This document shows positions 34,918 to 42,980 of a stretch of 64,000 nt of DNA, piece after piece. The stretch spans positions 2,356,001-2,420,000 of the forward strand of contig CBDDCL010000015.1 of the NCBI GenBank assembly GCA_965226245.1. The letters are read 5' to 3'. The stretch is from CBDCYS01 sp965226245 (GTDB lineage Bacteria; Acidobacteriota; Terriglobia; Bryobacterales; UBA6623). The notes below the pieces were generated by a model that made no database searches, was not told where the DNA came from, and saw nothing but the letters and a program-made list of their open reading frames with translations. The position numbers and the translations under genes were made by a program. Within the stretch, counting starts at the first letter, position 1, and each line of letters starts with the position of its first letter.

Positions 34918-35436
34918 TTAGCGCAGAAACATGAAACCAAGGAAAAAAAGGATCACGCCGTTCACGATCCAGCCAATCAAGCAAACACCCACAGCACGCC
35001 CGGTGCTGGTATAGTCAAGCGCCTGCCGCACGGCCACGACGAAGGCGGCGAGCATCCAAACGCCAGCTACAAAGAAGACGGGGATTGTCAGTCCCGGCAC
35101 AATCCCCAAAATGCGGATCATTCCCGGAGCTGCCGCGAAACCGGTCGTGCGCAGGAGTTCACCCCAATCGGCATGTGTTTGCGGTGTCGGAAGAATCCGT
35201 GTGCCAATGAAGTAGGTCAGCCCTGCCCAGAGGAGCCAGCCCAAGAGGGCAGCCACCAGGCCGCCGACCAGGCCCGCTGTGCCCTCTCGACCGGCAGCAC
35301 CGATACCGGCCGCCACGCTGGAAAGTGCCACAACTCCCATCGCCTGGGCCATGGCCGTAGTGTCTGCCTCGACTTCTTCGTAGATGTGAGCATCGAGTTT
35401 TGCCGCGCCGATCACGCGTTGAGTAAAGGACGTCAT
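34918..35436 (-). CDS. YIP1 family membrane protein
   Basis: 172 residues with about four to five membrane helices (LVGGLVAALLGWLLWAGLTY, GIVPGLTIPVFFVAGVWMLA, VGVCLIGWIVNGVILFFLGF). The N-terminal EEVEADTTAMAQAMGVVALS segment and the overall layout match the bacterial YIP1 domain. The function is unknown in bacteria. It converges on thiC with 17 bases between the stops; a shared terminator was not identified. Confidence 0.75.
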   Translation of the reverse strand: MTSFTQRVIGAAKLDAHIYEEVEADTTAMAQAMGVVALSSVAAGIGAAGREGTAGLVGGLVAALLGWLLWAGLTYFIGTRILPTPQTHADWGELLRTTGFAAAPGMIRILGIVPGLTIPVFFVAGVWMLAAFVVAVRQALDYTSTGRAVGVCLIGWIVNGVILFFLGFMFLR

Positions 35437-35931
35437 GACAGTCGTCTCCTTTTGGAAATGATGCAGTTCGATTCTAGGCCCTCAAGAATTTTGCTAGGAG
35501 CCTGCAAGGCAGCTCAGGCAAGACATACATATCAGGAGGGTTCCTGAACCAGAGTCGCGCAAGCTGAACTGAAAGTCAATGCTCTTCGAGGGACCCCCGG
35601 CAGGACGTGCGGACGGCCCGGGCGTCGTTGGACACGGAACGACGGGCTCCACCGAACTTGGCCGGTGAGGTGTTGTTTTGTGGGGGGCCCGCCGCGAGGC
35701 GGCCGGTCCTGGAGCCCACCCCAAGCCCCGAACGACCGTCGGCGACGGTCGTTCGCCAGAAGCGGATTCTTGGGGGCGCGGGGTACCGGTCCTCGAAGGA
35801 CTGGCCTATTTGAAATCAAGCCAGGTGAACGTGGCTGGCCTACCAGCGTCCTGGAAAGTCGTCGCCGGTCCCCGACTTTCCCTGAGTCGTTAGCCGTCTC
35901 ACAGTAGCGACGGTGGTGATACTATTTGGAC
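35437..35931. other. Intergenic region with the left 72-bp repeat
   Basis: No supported gene. It contains GC-rich palindromes (GACCGTCGGCGACGGTC near 35740) and the left direct repeat at 35796-35867. Confidence 0.5.
35796..35867 (+). repeat. 72-bp direct repeat flanking the DUF433/DUF5615 pair, left copy
   Basis: Begins AAGGACTGGCCTATTTGAAA, contains the palindrome-like AGCCAGGTGAACGTGGCT and ends AAAGTCGTCGCCG. The right copy at 36536-36607 has the same length with about nine differences. Confidence 0.85.
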
Positions 35932-36153
35932 ATGATCGACTGGTCCTCTTGTCCCGCAGTTGAGCGGGACCCGCAACGTGTCAGTGGAGCTTGGGTATTC
36001 AGCGGCACGCGGGTTCCCGTTGCCGCACTATTTGAGAATCTCGAGGACGGGGCTTCCGCGTCACAGTTCGTTGAGTGGTTTCCCGGCGTTACGCTGGAAC
36101 AAGTGCGTGCCGTTCTCGATCACGCGGCGCTCAGCGCCTTGGCTCCGGCATAG
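35932..36153 (+). CDS. DUF433 family antitoxin (VapB45-like)
   Basis: 73 residues from the ATG at 35932. The DUF433 signature is clear: RVSGAWVFSGTRVPVAALFE, NLEDGASASQFVEWFPGVTL, EQVRAVLDHAALSAL. Such proteins are the DNA-binding antitoxins of DUF5615 PIN-like toxins. The stop directly abuts the toxin ATG. No strong ribosome binding site is seen. Confidence 0.88.
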   Translation: MIDWSSCPAVERDPQRVSGAWVFSGTRVPVAALFENLEDGASASQFVEWFPGVTLEQVRAVLDHAALSALAPA

Positions 36154-36486
36154 ATGCGTGTACTATTCGACCAAGGCGCTCCCGACCCCCTTCGGGAATC
36201 ACTGACGCCGCACGACGTGCCGGCCGCTTACGAAAGAGGATGGTCGAAGTTGACGAATGGTGAGTTGCTTGAGGCGGCTGAACGCGAAGGGTACGAGGTC
36301 CTGGTCACCACGGACACGAGCCTCAAGGACCAACAGAATCTGACAGCTCGACGCGTTGGAATCGTTGTCTTGCTCGCCACGAGTTGGCCCCGCATGCAGC
36401 GAGTGATTCCCTCGATTGTTGCTGCAGTTGACGCAGCCGTGCCGGGAAGCTACACAGAAGTTGAGATTCCATACGGAGACGGCTAA
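36154..36486 (+). CDS. DUF5615 PIN-like toxin (VapC45-like)
   Basis: 110 residues. The first acidic metal ligand is in MRVLFDQGAPDPLRESL. The family-typical AAYERGWSKLTNGELLEAAE and YEVLVTTDTSLKDQQNL carry further acidic residues. The hydrophobic strand is VGIVVLLATSW. It is expected to be a PIN-fold ribonuclease held by the DUF433 partner encoded immediately upstream. The frame is intact. The pair sits between two 72-bp direct repeats. Confidence 0.88.
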   Translation: MRVLFDQGAPDPLRESLTPHDVPAAYERGWSKLTNGELLEAAEREGYEVLVTTDTSLKDQQNLTARRVGIVVLLATSWPRMQRVIPSIVAAVDAAVPGSYTEVEIPYGDG

Positions 36487-36535
36487 CACGCGGTTGGAGC
36501 CGTCAGCGGCCGTGCCGCGCCGGGCCTCCTACTCA

Positions 36536-36607
36536 AAGGACCGGCCTATTTAAAATCAAGCCACGTGAACGTGGCTGGCTGACCAGCACCCTGGAAGGTC
36601 GTCGCCG
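36536..36607 (+). repeat. 72-bp direct repeat flanking the DUF433/DUF5615 pair, right copy
   Basis: Begins AAGGACCGGCCTATTTAAAA, contains the perfect palindrome AGCCACGTGAACGTGGCT and ends AAGGTCGTCGCCG. Confidence 0.85.
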
Positions 36608-37768
36608 TGGTCACCAACTTTCGTGTCACCGACTTTCGGATCGGACGGGTAAAAATTCTTTATTCGGGCTCTGTCCCTATTTCCCTATTTCCCCGCCTAG
36701 AGAATTTCAGACGGCCGGACAGAGGCGTGGACGGAAGTCCACGCTCCGCGCTGAGCTCGACATGGCAAGTCGTTGCCTGTCCGCGGCCCTGTCGCCTAAT
36801 CCCCTGCAATTCTTGTCCCCGACTTTCTCTGGAAGCTTTCCTGTTTCATACAGCGATAGATGGATACTTCACTCACATTTCCCCTTTTTTGCTGGTCTAA
36901 CGATCTTATTCGCTATCAAAAGAGCCTCAATGGTCTTTGTTGGTTTTGTTGTAAGTGGTTCATTCATAAATGGTTACTTTTTTCAATGAGAGTATTTGAG
37001 AGTCTGTGAGAGGATTTCCGGCTTTTGGGCCCCCGCCGGGGCTGTGGATTGGTTGTCCTTTCCTTTATGTGAAAAATGAGTCATGGTTGGTTTGTCGCTT
37101 TTAGGATACCAGGTCAATCTTGAGATTCCTTGCGGGCGGCGGGTAAGACTGTTGAAAACAAAGGAATTATAAATATGATTTATCCGTGACTGAGTTGGGG
37201 TGATTTGCGGAATTGGGGGGCGGAGCGGTGTTTTGAGGCCAAAGTAGCGTGCCGGTAGCCGGTTCGGCCGTTGGGTGGCGAGGTCGCTGCTCAACGGCTC
37301 GTCGCCGGTTGGCATACGAGCGTTGAACATCCAGGGGAAGTCAAGGCTGGATCGGCTGAGAGTCGGCCGCTATCATACCGGCACGAATGCTAGCGCGGCA
37401 CGCTCCCCGGGTGGCCGGCTGGCGCTAGGGAAGGCGATGAAGAAGGTTTGGGGCGGCGGATTGCTGAGGAGTTGGGTTCGTTTCGTCATGTTACCCTTTC
37501 GCTCCTGGCTCCGCACTGCCATACAGCCATCGAAAAGTCGTAGCCTTTCCCCGCTTTTCCAAAGTTGACAATAAAACCCGGTGACTGTCCCCATCAGCCC
37601 CTTGGGGCTCGGGCTCCCGTCCCCGACCCCCCCCGGACTCCTTGGATGTCCCCGACTTTCCTGCCGCCAAAGCATAGCGTTTCTGCGGATAGGCGTGTAC
37701 AATCACAATGGTCGGAGACCGAGATCGGAAATTCCCGATCAGAGGCTCTACCCCTCGCCCCGGAGGTA
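36608..37768. other. 1.2-kb intergenic region, partly AT-rich
   Basis: No supported gene. The stretch 36840-37180 is unusually AT-rich for this genome. It contains repeats whose inverted relatives lie beyond the retron: CGGGCTCTGTCCC at about 36664 (relative near 44060-44072), GGATGTCCCCGACTTTCC at 37644-37661 (relative at 44091-44107), and TGACTGTCCCCATCAGCCCC at about 37580 (relative near 43270-43293). Confidence 0.5.
36701..36744 (-). repeat. REP-like hairpin repeat, copy 3 (inverted)
   Basis: On the minus strand: GCGTGGAC TTCC GTCCACGC then CTCTGTCCGGCCGTCTGAAA. Compared with copies 1 and 2, one C:G pair has become T:A, keeping the stem. Confidence 0.8.
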
Positions 37769-37783
37769 ATGTGGACAAGAGCA

Positions 37784-38221
37784 ATGAACATAGAGAATTT
37801 CAGAACCGAGATCAAGTACGGCGACGATTGGTTTAGCATCACGGGCTCACAGCTCTTCTCGAAGAGAAGAGTGAAGATGATGTGCCGCTACCGTCAAGAC
37901 AACAACCCAGCTGTATTTGTTGTTGACGGCCACAGGATTCCTGCGACCGTAGAGTTCATGGTTCATCCAGCAAAGCGCGGTTACACCTCCGTATGTAAGG
38001 ATGGGGTCCGTGTCGACCACACGGAGCACATTCTCTCGGCGCTATACGGGCTAGGGGTCCTAGATTCGGACATCTTTTTGGAGTATGAGGACGAGAGCCC
38101 GATCGAGGGCGAGATAGGAGTGCCGGAAGTTTTGCTGAATAGCCGTGAGTTTTCCTTTGCGATAGCCTCGTGCTTTCCTTTGCAGCAGCAGGCTGGGAAA
38201 CACCCGCAGGAATTGGATAAT
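37784..38221 (+). pseudogene. LpxC-like gene fragment, 5' part, truncated by IS1595 copy 1
   Basis: About 146 residues (MNIENFRTEIKYGDDWFSIT...) before the insertion sequence. The LpxC-like pattern is visible: FSITGSQLFSKRRVKMMCRY at the start, HRIPATVEFMVHPAKRGYTS, and above all VDHTEHILSALYGLGVLDSD with the zinc-binding-region T-E-H-x-L-S-A-L-x-G-L-G signature, then DESPIEGE. LpxC removes acetate from UDP-3-O-acyl-GlcNAc in lipid A synthesis. The C-terminal domain is missing, and the sequence right of the IS belongs to an LpxD-like gene instead. An in-frame ATG at 37769 is an alternative start. Confidence 0.65.
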
Positions 38222-39248
38222 ATGGGGTATTTAGTTGACTCCAGTAGCCACAATATGTTGTGGTTGGGGGCATGAAGGAGGACTACCCCCGAAACCTCGT
38301 CGAGTTGGAAGCTCGATTCTCGACCGAGGAGGCGTGCCGGGAGTACCTGCTGAAGCTGCGCTGGCCGGAGGGGTTCGTGTGCCCGCGCTGTGGGATCCAG
38401 TCCTCATGGGCCAGCAAACGCAATCTGCTGCTCTGCGCCGACTGCGGTTACCAGGCCTCGGTGACGGCGGGCACGATTTTCCAGGACACCCGCAAGCCCT
38501 TGACGTTGTGGTTCCGGGCGGCTTGGTGGGTGACAACGCAAAAAGGCGGGGCCAGCGCGCTGGAGTTGCAGCGGGTCTTGGGTTTGGGTAGCTATGTAAC
38601 CGCCTGGACCTGGCTGCACAAGTTCCGCCGCGCCATGGTGCGCCCCGGTCGCAATCGGCTGGTCGGCCGGGTGGAGGTGGACGAAACGTATGTGGGCGGA
38701 GTCGAAGAGGGCGTCCGAGGTCGCGAAATGGTTGGCAAAGCGTTAGTTGCGGTTGCTGCCGAGGAGGATGGGCGCGGTATGGGTCGCATCCGGCTCCGTC
38801 GGATCGCGGATGCCTCAGCGGCGAGCTTGGAAGCCTTTGTCGAAGAAGCTATCCAACCTGGCAGCCTCGTGCACACCGACGGCTGGGAAGGCTATGCGGG
38901 ATTGGAGAACAAAGGATACCGCCATGAAGTCACCGTGCTGCGCGGGAAGCGGCAATCGGCGAGTAAGCTGCTGCCGAGAGTCCATCGTGTCGCCTCTCTG
39001 CTAAAGCGCTGGCTGTTGGGGACCCACCAGGGGGCTGTCAGTCACGAGTATTTGGACTACTACCTGGACGAGTTCACGTTCCGCTTCAACCGGCGGACCT
39101 CACGGTCGCGCGGCAAACTTTTCTATCGCCTCCTCCAGCAGGCGGTCGCCGCCGACCCTGCTCCCTATAAGACAATGGTCGAGGCCACCAGGGCCGGCAC
39201 CCCCACCCCCAAGATGTAGTGGCTACTGGAGTCAACTAAATACCCCAT
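38222..39248 (+). mobile_element. IS1595-family insertion sequence, copy 1 (1027 bp)
   Basis: The termini are perfect inverted repeats of about 30 bp starting ATGGGGTATTTAGTTGACTC. It is identical in length and, as far as I can see, in sequence to copies 2 and 3. The flanks do not form a target duplication (TTGGATAA versus CGGCCAGG), and the two sides belong to different genes, so a deletion or recombination occurred at this copy. Confidence 0.93.
38272..39219 (+). CDS. IS1595-family (ISXO2-like) transposase, copy 1
   Basis: 315 residues from the ATG at 38272 (a TTG four codons earlier is possible). The N-terminal zinc ribbon has CPRCGIQSSW and CADCGYQ. The DDE core: VEVDETYVGG (first Asp), HTDGWEGYAGL (second Asp), and SHEYLDYYLDEFTFRFNRR near the end with the last acidic residue. 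The frame is complete and identical in all three copies, so any of them could supply active transposase. Confidence 0.95.
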   Translation: MKEDYPRNLVELEARFSTEEACREYLLKLRWPEGFVCPRCGIQSSWASKRNLLLCADCGYQASVTAGTIFQDTRKPLTLWFRAAWWVTTQKGGASALELQRVLGLGSYVTAWTWLHKFRRAMVRPGRNRLVGRVEVDETYVGGVEEGVRGREMVGKALVAVAAEEDGRGMGRIRLRRIADASAASLEAFVEEAIQPGSLVHTDGWEGYAGLENKGYRHEVTVLRGKRQSASKLLPRVHRVASLLKRWLLGTHQGAVSHEYLDYYLDEFTFRFNRRTSRSRGKLFYRLLQQAVAADPAPYKTMVEATRAGTPTPKM

Positions 39249-40045
39249 CGGCCAGGATCGGTGCTCAGTCTAATCTTCATGGACAGGTTGGGGTGCGTGG
39301 AGGGGTCACATTAGGAGAGCGGACAACAGTCTTAGCACCTGAATTATGCATTGCGGGGTGCACCTGAGGAGGGCTGAGCCGCAAGGGACCATTGGGGAAC
39401 GCCCGAAAACATGGGGTAAAAAGGTAGGCTGGCAAAGATTCCAGCTTCACCAGCCAACCCAAAGGAGGTCACCCAAATGGTTACCAAGCGAAAACAGCAT
39501 AGCTCCCAAAGGGCCGTCAAACAAGGCCCAGCCGTGACGGTCTCGCAGTCCAATAAAATCGGGGCATCCACGCCTTGACAACTTCCGCGGCAGGAAGCCG
39601 ACTCCCTACGGCGGCTTGCCGCCGGTAGTCGAGAGGGCGTTGATCTGAGAGCCTGGCTATGCGCTATGCATAAAATTTTATGCACTGGCCGCAACGTACT
39701 GGAAACACGCCACTTCGGAGCGGGGTTTTGCCGACGCGGATTCTGGGCGGGAGGGGAAACCGGGGACGGAGAAGCCAAAAGACCAGTTGCCGAGCTCCCA
39801 CCTTACGACGGCCGTCAAGCCGCTACGAACGCAGCCGCACTCGCAAAGCGAATCTGTGCATAATTCAGGTAGCAAGAGGAGCAGTTTTCAAGGATACGGT
39901 GCCGGATTCTGAGGTTGGTGGGGTGCCAGCTGTCCCTGCGTCAGAGTGGTTAAAAGGAGTCGCCGCCCTCAAGCGCCTACCGGACTTGATCAAGGTTATC
40001 AGGAAGTTCGGGGAATGGAAAACGGATAATCGAACTCCGAAGTAG
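39249..40045 (+). pseudogene. LpxD-like gene fragment, 3' part, interrupted by a MITE
   Basis: Left of the MITE: ARIGAQSNLHGQVGVRGGVT then LGERTTVLA, hexapeptide repeats of a left-handed beta-helix. Right of it: RGAVFKDTVPDSEVGGVPAV then PASEWLKGVAALKRLPDLIK and VIRKFGEWKTDNRTPK, the usual C-terminus of LpxD (UDP-3-O-acyl-glucosamine N-acyltransferase). The halves join exactly when the MITE and one TAGCA copy are removed. The 5' two thirds are absent, lost at the IS1595 copy 1 junction. With the LpxC-like piece this marks a decayed lipid A biosynthesis pair. Confidence 0.75.
39338..39869. mobile_element. IS1380-derived MITE, copy 1 (532 bp)
   Basis: Inverted ends CCTGAATTATGCA...TGCATAATTCAGG, flanked by the 5-bp direct repeat TAGCA. 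It keeps a strong ribosome binding site and the first codons of a transposase (MVTKRKQHSSQRAVKQGPAV), then in another frame LDNFRGRKPTPYGGLPPVVE, resembling the IS1380 N-terminus. The catalytic core is deleted. An internal perfect palindrome TGCATAAAATTTTATGCA is at 39667-39684. Confidence 0.85.
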
Positions 40046-40329
40046 AATCCTTTCTTATCCTGACCGCGGCTTGGCCGGGGTTAGGGTACACCGTCCGGCA
40101 ACCAATAGAACACCAACGCTGCTGCCAGTGAGGCGGTCACCGCGATGAACCAAGATGCCAGAGACGGCCACGCCCGTTGAAATACGGTAGGTTCCCGCTC
40201 GCCGAGGTAGAGGGCTGCGTTTGGAATGAAGCGGCATGCAGCCAGAATAGGACCGCTTGTAGTCACCGATTTCCCCCGACTTTCCCTAGACAGCCGCAGG
40301 TCTATTCGAGCGGCCAAAGCGGTCGTGAT

Positions 40330-40671
40330 TCACTATTTGTGAACTTCTACTTGACCCACCGGCATACTTGTGGTAGTATTGATGTCAGGCCCACCGCAAC
40401 AGGTGGGGTACCTGTTGAACATTGTGGAATGAGACCGTGGAGAAGTAGTGCTGCTCACTTACAGTGGGCGGCCCGCAAGGGCCCTTCAAGTGGGTGGACT
40501 GGAACCAGGCCCGACGACGTAGTTGTCTGGTCTGCTCTGCTCGCGCACTGTAGCGGCGTAGCAGCATACGCGCAGCTTTCGCTTTTGGGTTGGTGGTCTG
40601 GGGAGTATGGCTATTCCTCCGCTCCCGGTTTTGGGTTTACCCACGCCCAACTTGGGCTAGGAGTTGAACCT
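40330..40671 (+). ncRNA. Candidate retron msr-msd region
   Basis: About 340 bases without a convincing gene, directly upstream of the retron operon, where retron noncoding RNA normally lies. Visible hairpins: CAACAGGT-5-ACCTGTTG at 40397-40417, GGCCC-GCAA-GGGCC at 40470-40483 (GNRA tetraloop), GCGTA-6-TACGC at 40556-40571, and GCCCA-3-TGGGC near 40645. I could not assign the a1/a2 pairing or the branching guanosine, so limits are approximate. Confidence 0.4.
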
Positions 40672-40920
40672 ATGAAGAATCACAATGTTCAACGCTGCGT
40701 CGAGGCGCTATTGGTGCTTCGTCGGCAGTTGGACGATAGCCATCACACCAGCATCTTGGCGGAGATCGACGACGCAATCGCGCGCCTTCAATCCTGCCGG
40801 TCGGAAACTGAAGATGAAAGTGACTTCTACGAGTCGGCTCAGCATGGCCTGATAGTTCTTGGCCGTTTTGTCGCACTGCTCGATGGGGTTGCCGAACTCA
40901 TTAACAGGATTCGAGGATGA
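40672..40920 (+). CDS. Unrecognised 82-residue protein of the retron operon
   Basis: Starts at an ATG with a good ribosome binding site (TAGGAGTTGAACCT). The open frame extends further upstream through the candidate RNA region, but that part is not protein-like. The sequence is helical and acidic: NHNVQRCVEALLVLRRQLDD, SHHTSILAEIDDAIARLQSC, RSETEDESDFYESAQHGLIV, then LGRFVALLDGVAELINRIRG. No family is recognised. It lies 61 bases before the XRE gene. A role as retron effector or its inhibitor is a guess from position only. Confidence 0.6.
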   Translation: MKNHNVQRCVEALLVLRRQLDDSHHTSILAEIDDAIARLQSCRSETEDESDFYESAQHGLIVLGRFVALLDGVAELINRIRG

Positions 40921-40981
40921 TGCACCAGACCACACAACTCCCTTCGGTTTTTTTGCGGATTCGAGGCTCAAGCGACGAAAA

Positions 40982-41260
40982 ATGAATCTAGGCAGAGCCA
41001 TCAAGATGTGCCGTGGTCAGCGGAGCATGAATCAGCGGCACCTGGCTCAGGAAACTGGATTGTCATTGTCGTACTTGTCTATGATCGAGAACAATCAGCG
41101 CGATCCTGGGCTATCATCCCTTAAAAAGATCGCAGAGTCGCTCCACATGCCGCTTAGCTTACTTGTTTTCCTCGCAGCCGATAAAGAAGAGCTAAAAGGA
41201 TTAGACGAGAGCGTACGTGAAAAGCTCTCCGCCGCAGTACTTGAATTGATGCATGAGTAG
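40982..41260 (+). CDS. XRE-family transcriptional regulator, retron-associated
   Basis: 92 residues (MNLGRAIKMCRGQRSMNQRH). A Cro/CI-type helix-turn-helix covers about residues 6-60: LAQETGLSLSYLSMIENNQR, DPGLSSLKKIAESLHMPLSL. The C-terminal helix (DESVREKLSAAVLELMHE) may dimerise. The stop overlaps the reverse transcriptase start (ATGAGTAG), so the two are co-translated. Some retron types have HTH accessory proteins; whether this one regulates or is the effector is open. Confidence 0.85.
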   Translation: MNLGRAIKMCRGQRSMNQRHLAQETGLSLSYLSMIENNQRDPGLSSLKKIAESLHMPLSLLVFLAADKEELKGLDESVREKLSAAVLELMHE

Positions 41261-41953
41261 GCACCCTTTCCTTCGACATTGCTACCCGTTTGCTCGCATC
41301 CGGTCTTTTGAGTCGTTGTGTCAGATGCTGCGACAGGAACAAGACATCGTAAGACGGATCGCCGGTACCGCTGAAACCCATTACCGGCCCGGTGCACAGC
41401 TAAAAAAGAAGGACGGGACAATTCGAAAAACAGTCGATGCGAAGCCAAGGCTTAAGCGGATTCAAGGGAGGATTCAGTCACAGATACTCCGGAGGGTGCT
41501 GTGGCCAGACTACCTTCAAGGAGGTATCTACGACTCCACAAACCCGCGCGACCCTGTGAGAAACGCTGAACTCCATGTTGGGCGAAAGATTCTAATAAAG
41601 GAGGACATCAAATCGTTCTTCCCGTCAACGAGCTCCGACCTCGTTGTTAGTGTCTGGCACTCGCTGTTCGGATTCTCACACGAGGTTTCCCGCTGCCTAA
41701 CTGCGCTCACAACTCTGAACGGTCAACTACCGCAGGGTGCGAAAACGAGCACCTTTCTCGCGAATCTTGTTCTCTGGAAGAACGAGCCGGATCTCGTAGC
41801 ATACCTGCGCTCAAACGGCCTTCAGTACAGCCGTTATATAGACGACATAACAATCTCGTCCATGACCGCACTTTCTGGGAGGCAGATTCAGCAGATCCGC
41901 AGCGCCGTTTGGTCCATGTGCAAGAGCTATGGGTACCGTCTGAATTCCAGGAT

Positions 41954-42980
41954 ATGGGGTATTTAGTTGACTCCAGTAGCCACAATATGTTGTGGTTGGG
42001 GGCATGAAGGAGGACTACCCCCGAAACCTCGTCGAGTTGGAAGCTCGATTCTCGACCGAGGAGGCGTGCCGGGAGTACCTGCTGAAGCTGCGCTGGCCGG
42101 AGGGGTTCGTGTGCCCGCGCTGTGGGATCCAGTCCTCATGGGCCAGCAAACGCAATCTGCTGCTCTGCGCCGACTGCGGTTACCAGGCCTCGGTGACGGC
42201 GGGCACGATTTTCCAGGACACCCGCAAGCCCTTGACGTTGTGGTTCCGGGCGGCTTGGTGGGTGACAACGCAAAAAGGCGGGGCCAGCGCGCTGGAGTTG
42301 CAGCGGGTCTTGGGTTTGGGTAGCTATGTAACCGCCTGGACCTGGCTGCACAAGTTCCGCCGCGCCATGGTGCGCCCCGGTCGCAATCGGCTGGTCGGCC
42401 GGGTGGAGGTGGACGAAACGTATGTGGGCGGAGTCGAAGAGGGCGTCCGAGGTCGCGAAATGGTTGGCAAAGCGTTAGTTGCGGTTGCTGCCGAGGAGGA
42501 TGGGCGCGGTATGGGTCGCATCCGGCTCCGTCGGATCGCGGATGCCTCAGCGGCGAGCTTGGAAGCCTTTGTCGAAGAAGCTATCCAACCTGGCAGCCTC
42601 GTGCACACCGACGGCTGGGAAGGCTATGCGGGATTGGAGAACAAAGGATACCGCCATGAAGTCACCGTGCTGCGCGGGAAGCGGCAATCGGCGAGTAAGC
42701 TGCTGCCGAGAGTCCATCGTGTCGCCTCTCTGCTAAAGCGCTGGCTGTTGGGGACCCACCAGGGGGCTGTCAGTCACGAGTATTTGGACTACTACCTGGA
42801 CGAGTTCACGTTCCGCTTCAACCGGCGGACCTCACGGTCGCGCGGCAAACTTTTCTATCGCCTCCTCCAGCAGGCGGTCGCCGCCGACCCTGCTCCCTAT
42901 AAGACAATGGTCGAGGCCACCAGGGCCGGCACCCCCACCCCCAAGATGTAGTGGCTACTGGAGTCAACTAAATACCCCAT
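41954..42980 (+). mobile_element. IS1595-family insertion sequence, copy 2 (1027 bp), inside retron RT
   Basis: Same ends and sequence as copy 1. It is flanked by TTCCAGGA (left, followed by one extra T) and TTTCAGGA (right), an 8-bp target duplication with one mismatch. Confidence 0.93.
42004..42951 (+). CDS. IS1595-family (ISXO2-like) transposase, copy 2
   Basis: 315 residues, identical to the protein at 38272-39219: zinc ribbon CPRCGIQSSW/CADCGYQ, catalytic VEVDETYVGG and HTDGWEGYAGL. It is complete. It is read in the same direction as the retron it interrupts. Confidence 0.95.
   Translation: MKEDYPRNLVELEARFSTEEACREYLLKLRWPEGFVCPRCGIQSSWASKRNLLLCADCGYQASVTAGTIFQDTRKPLTLWFRAAWWVTTQKGGASALELQRVLGLGSYVTAWTWLHKFRRAMVRPGRNRLVGRVEVDETYVGGVEEGVRGREMVGKALVAVAAEEDGRGMGRIRLRRIADASAASLEAFVEEAIQPGSLVHTDGWEGYAGLENKGYRHEVTVLRGKRQSASKLLPRVHRVASLLKRWLLGTHQGAVSHEYLDYYLDEFTFRFNRRTSRSRGKLFYRLLQQAVAADPAPYKTMVEATRAGTPTPKM

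Noticed and set aside
40055..40317. 78-residue minus-strand frame with a hydrophobic C-terminus
   Set aside because: The first third overlaps dispersed repeat sequence and no ribosome binding site precedes it; it could be the tail of a lost membrane protein.
40177..40671. In-frame upstream extension of the 82-residue retron-associated protein
   Set aside because: The added part is not protein-like and covers the hairpin-rich candidate RNA; the ATG at 40672 has the ribosome binding site.
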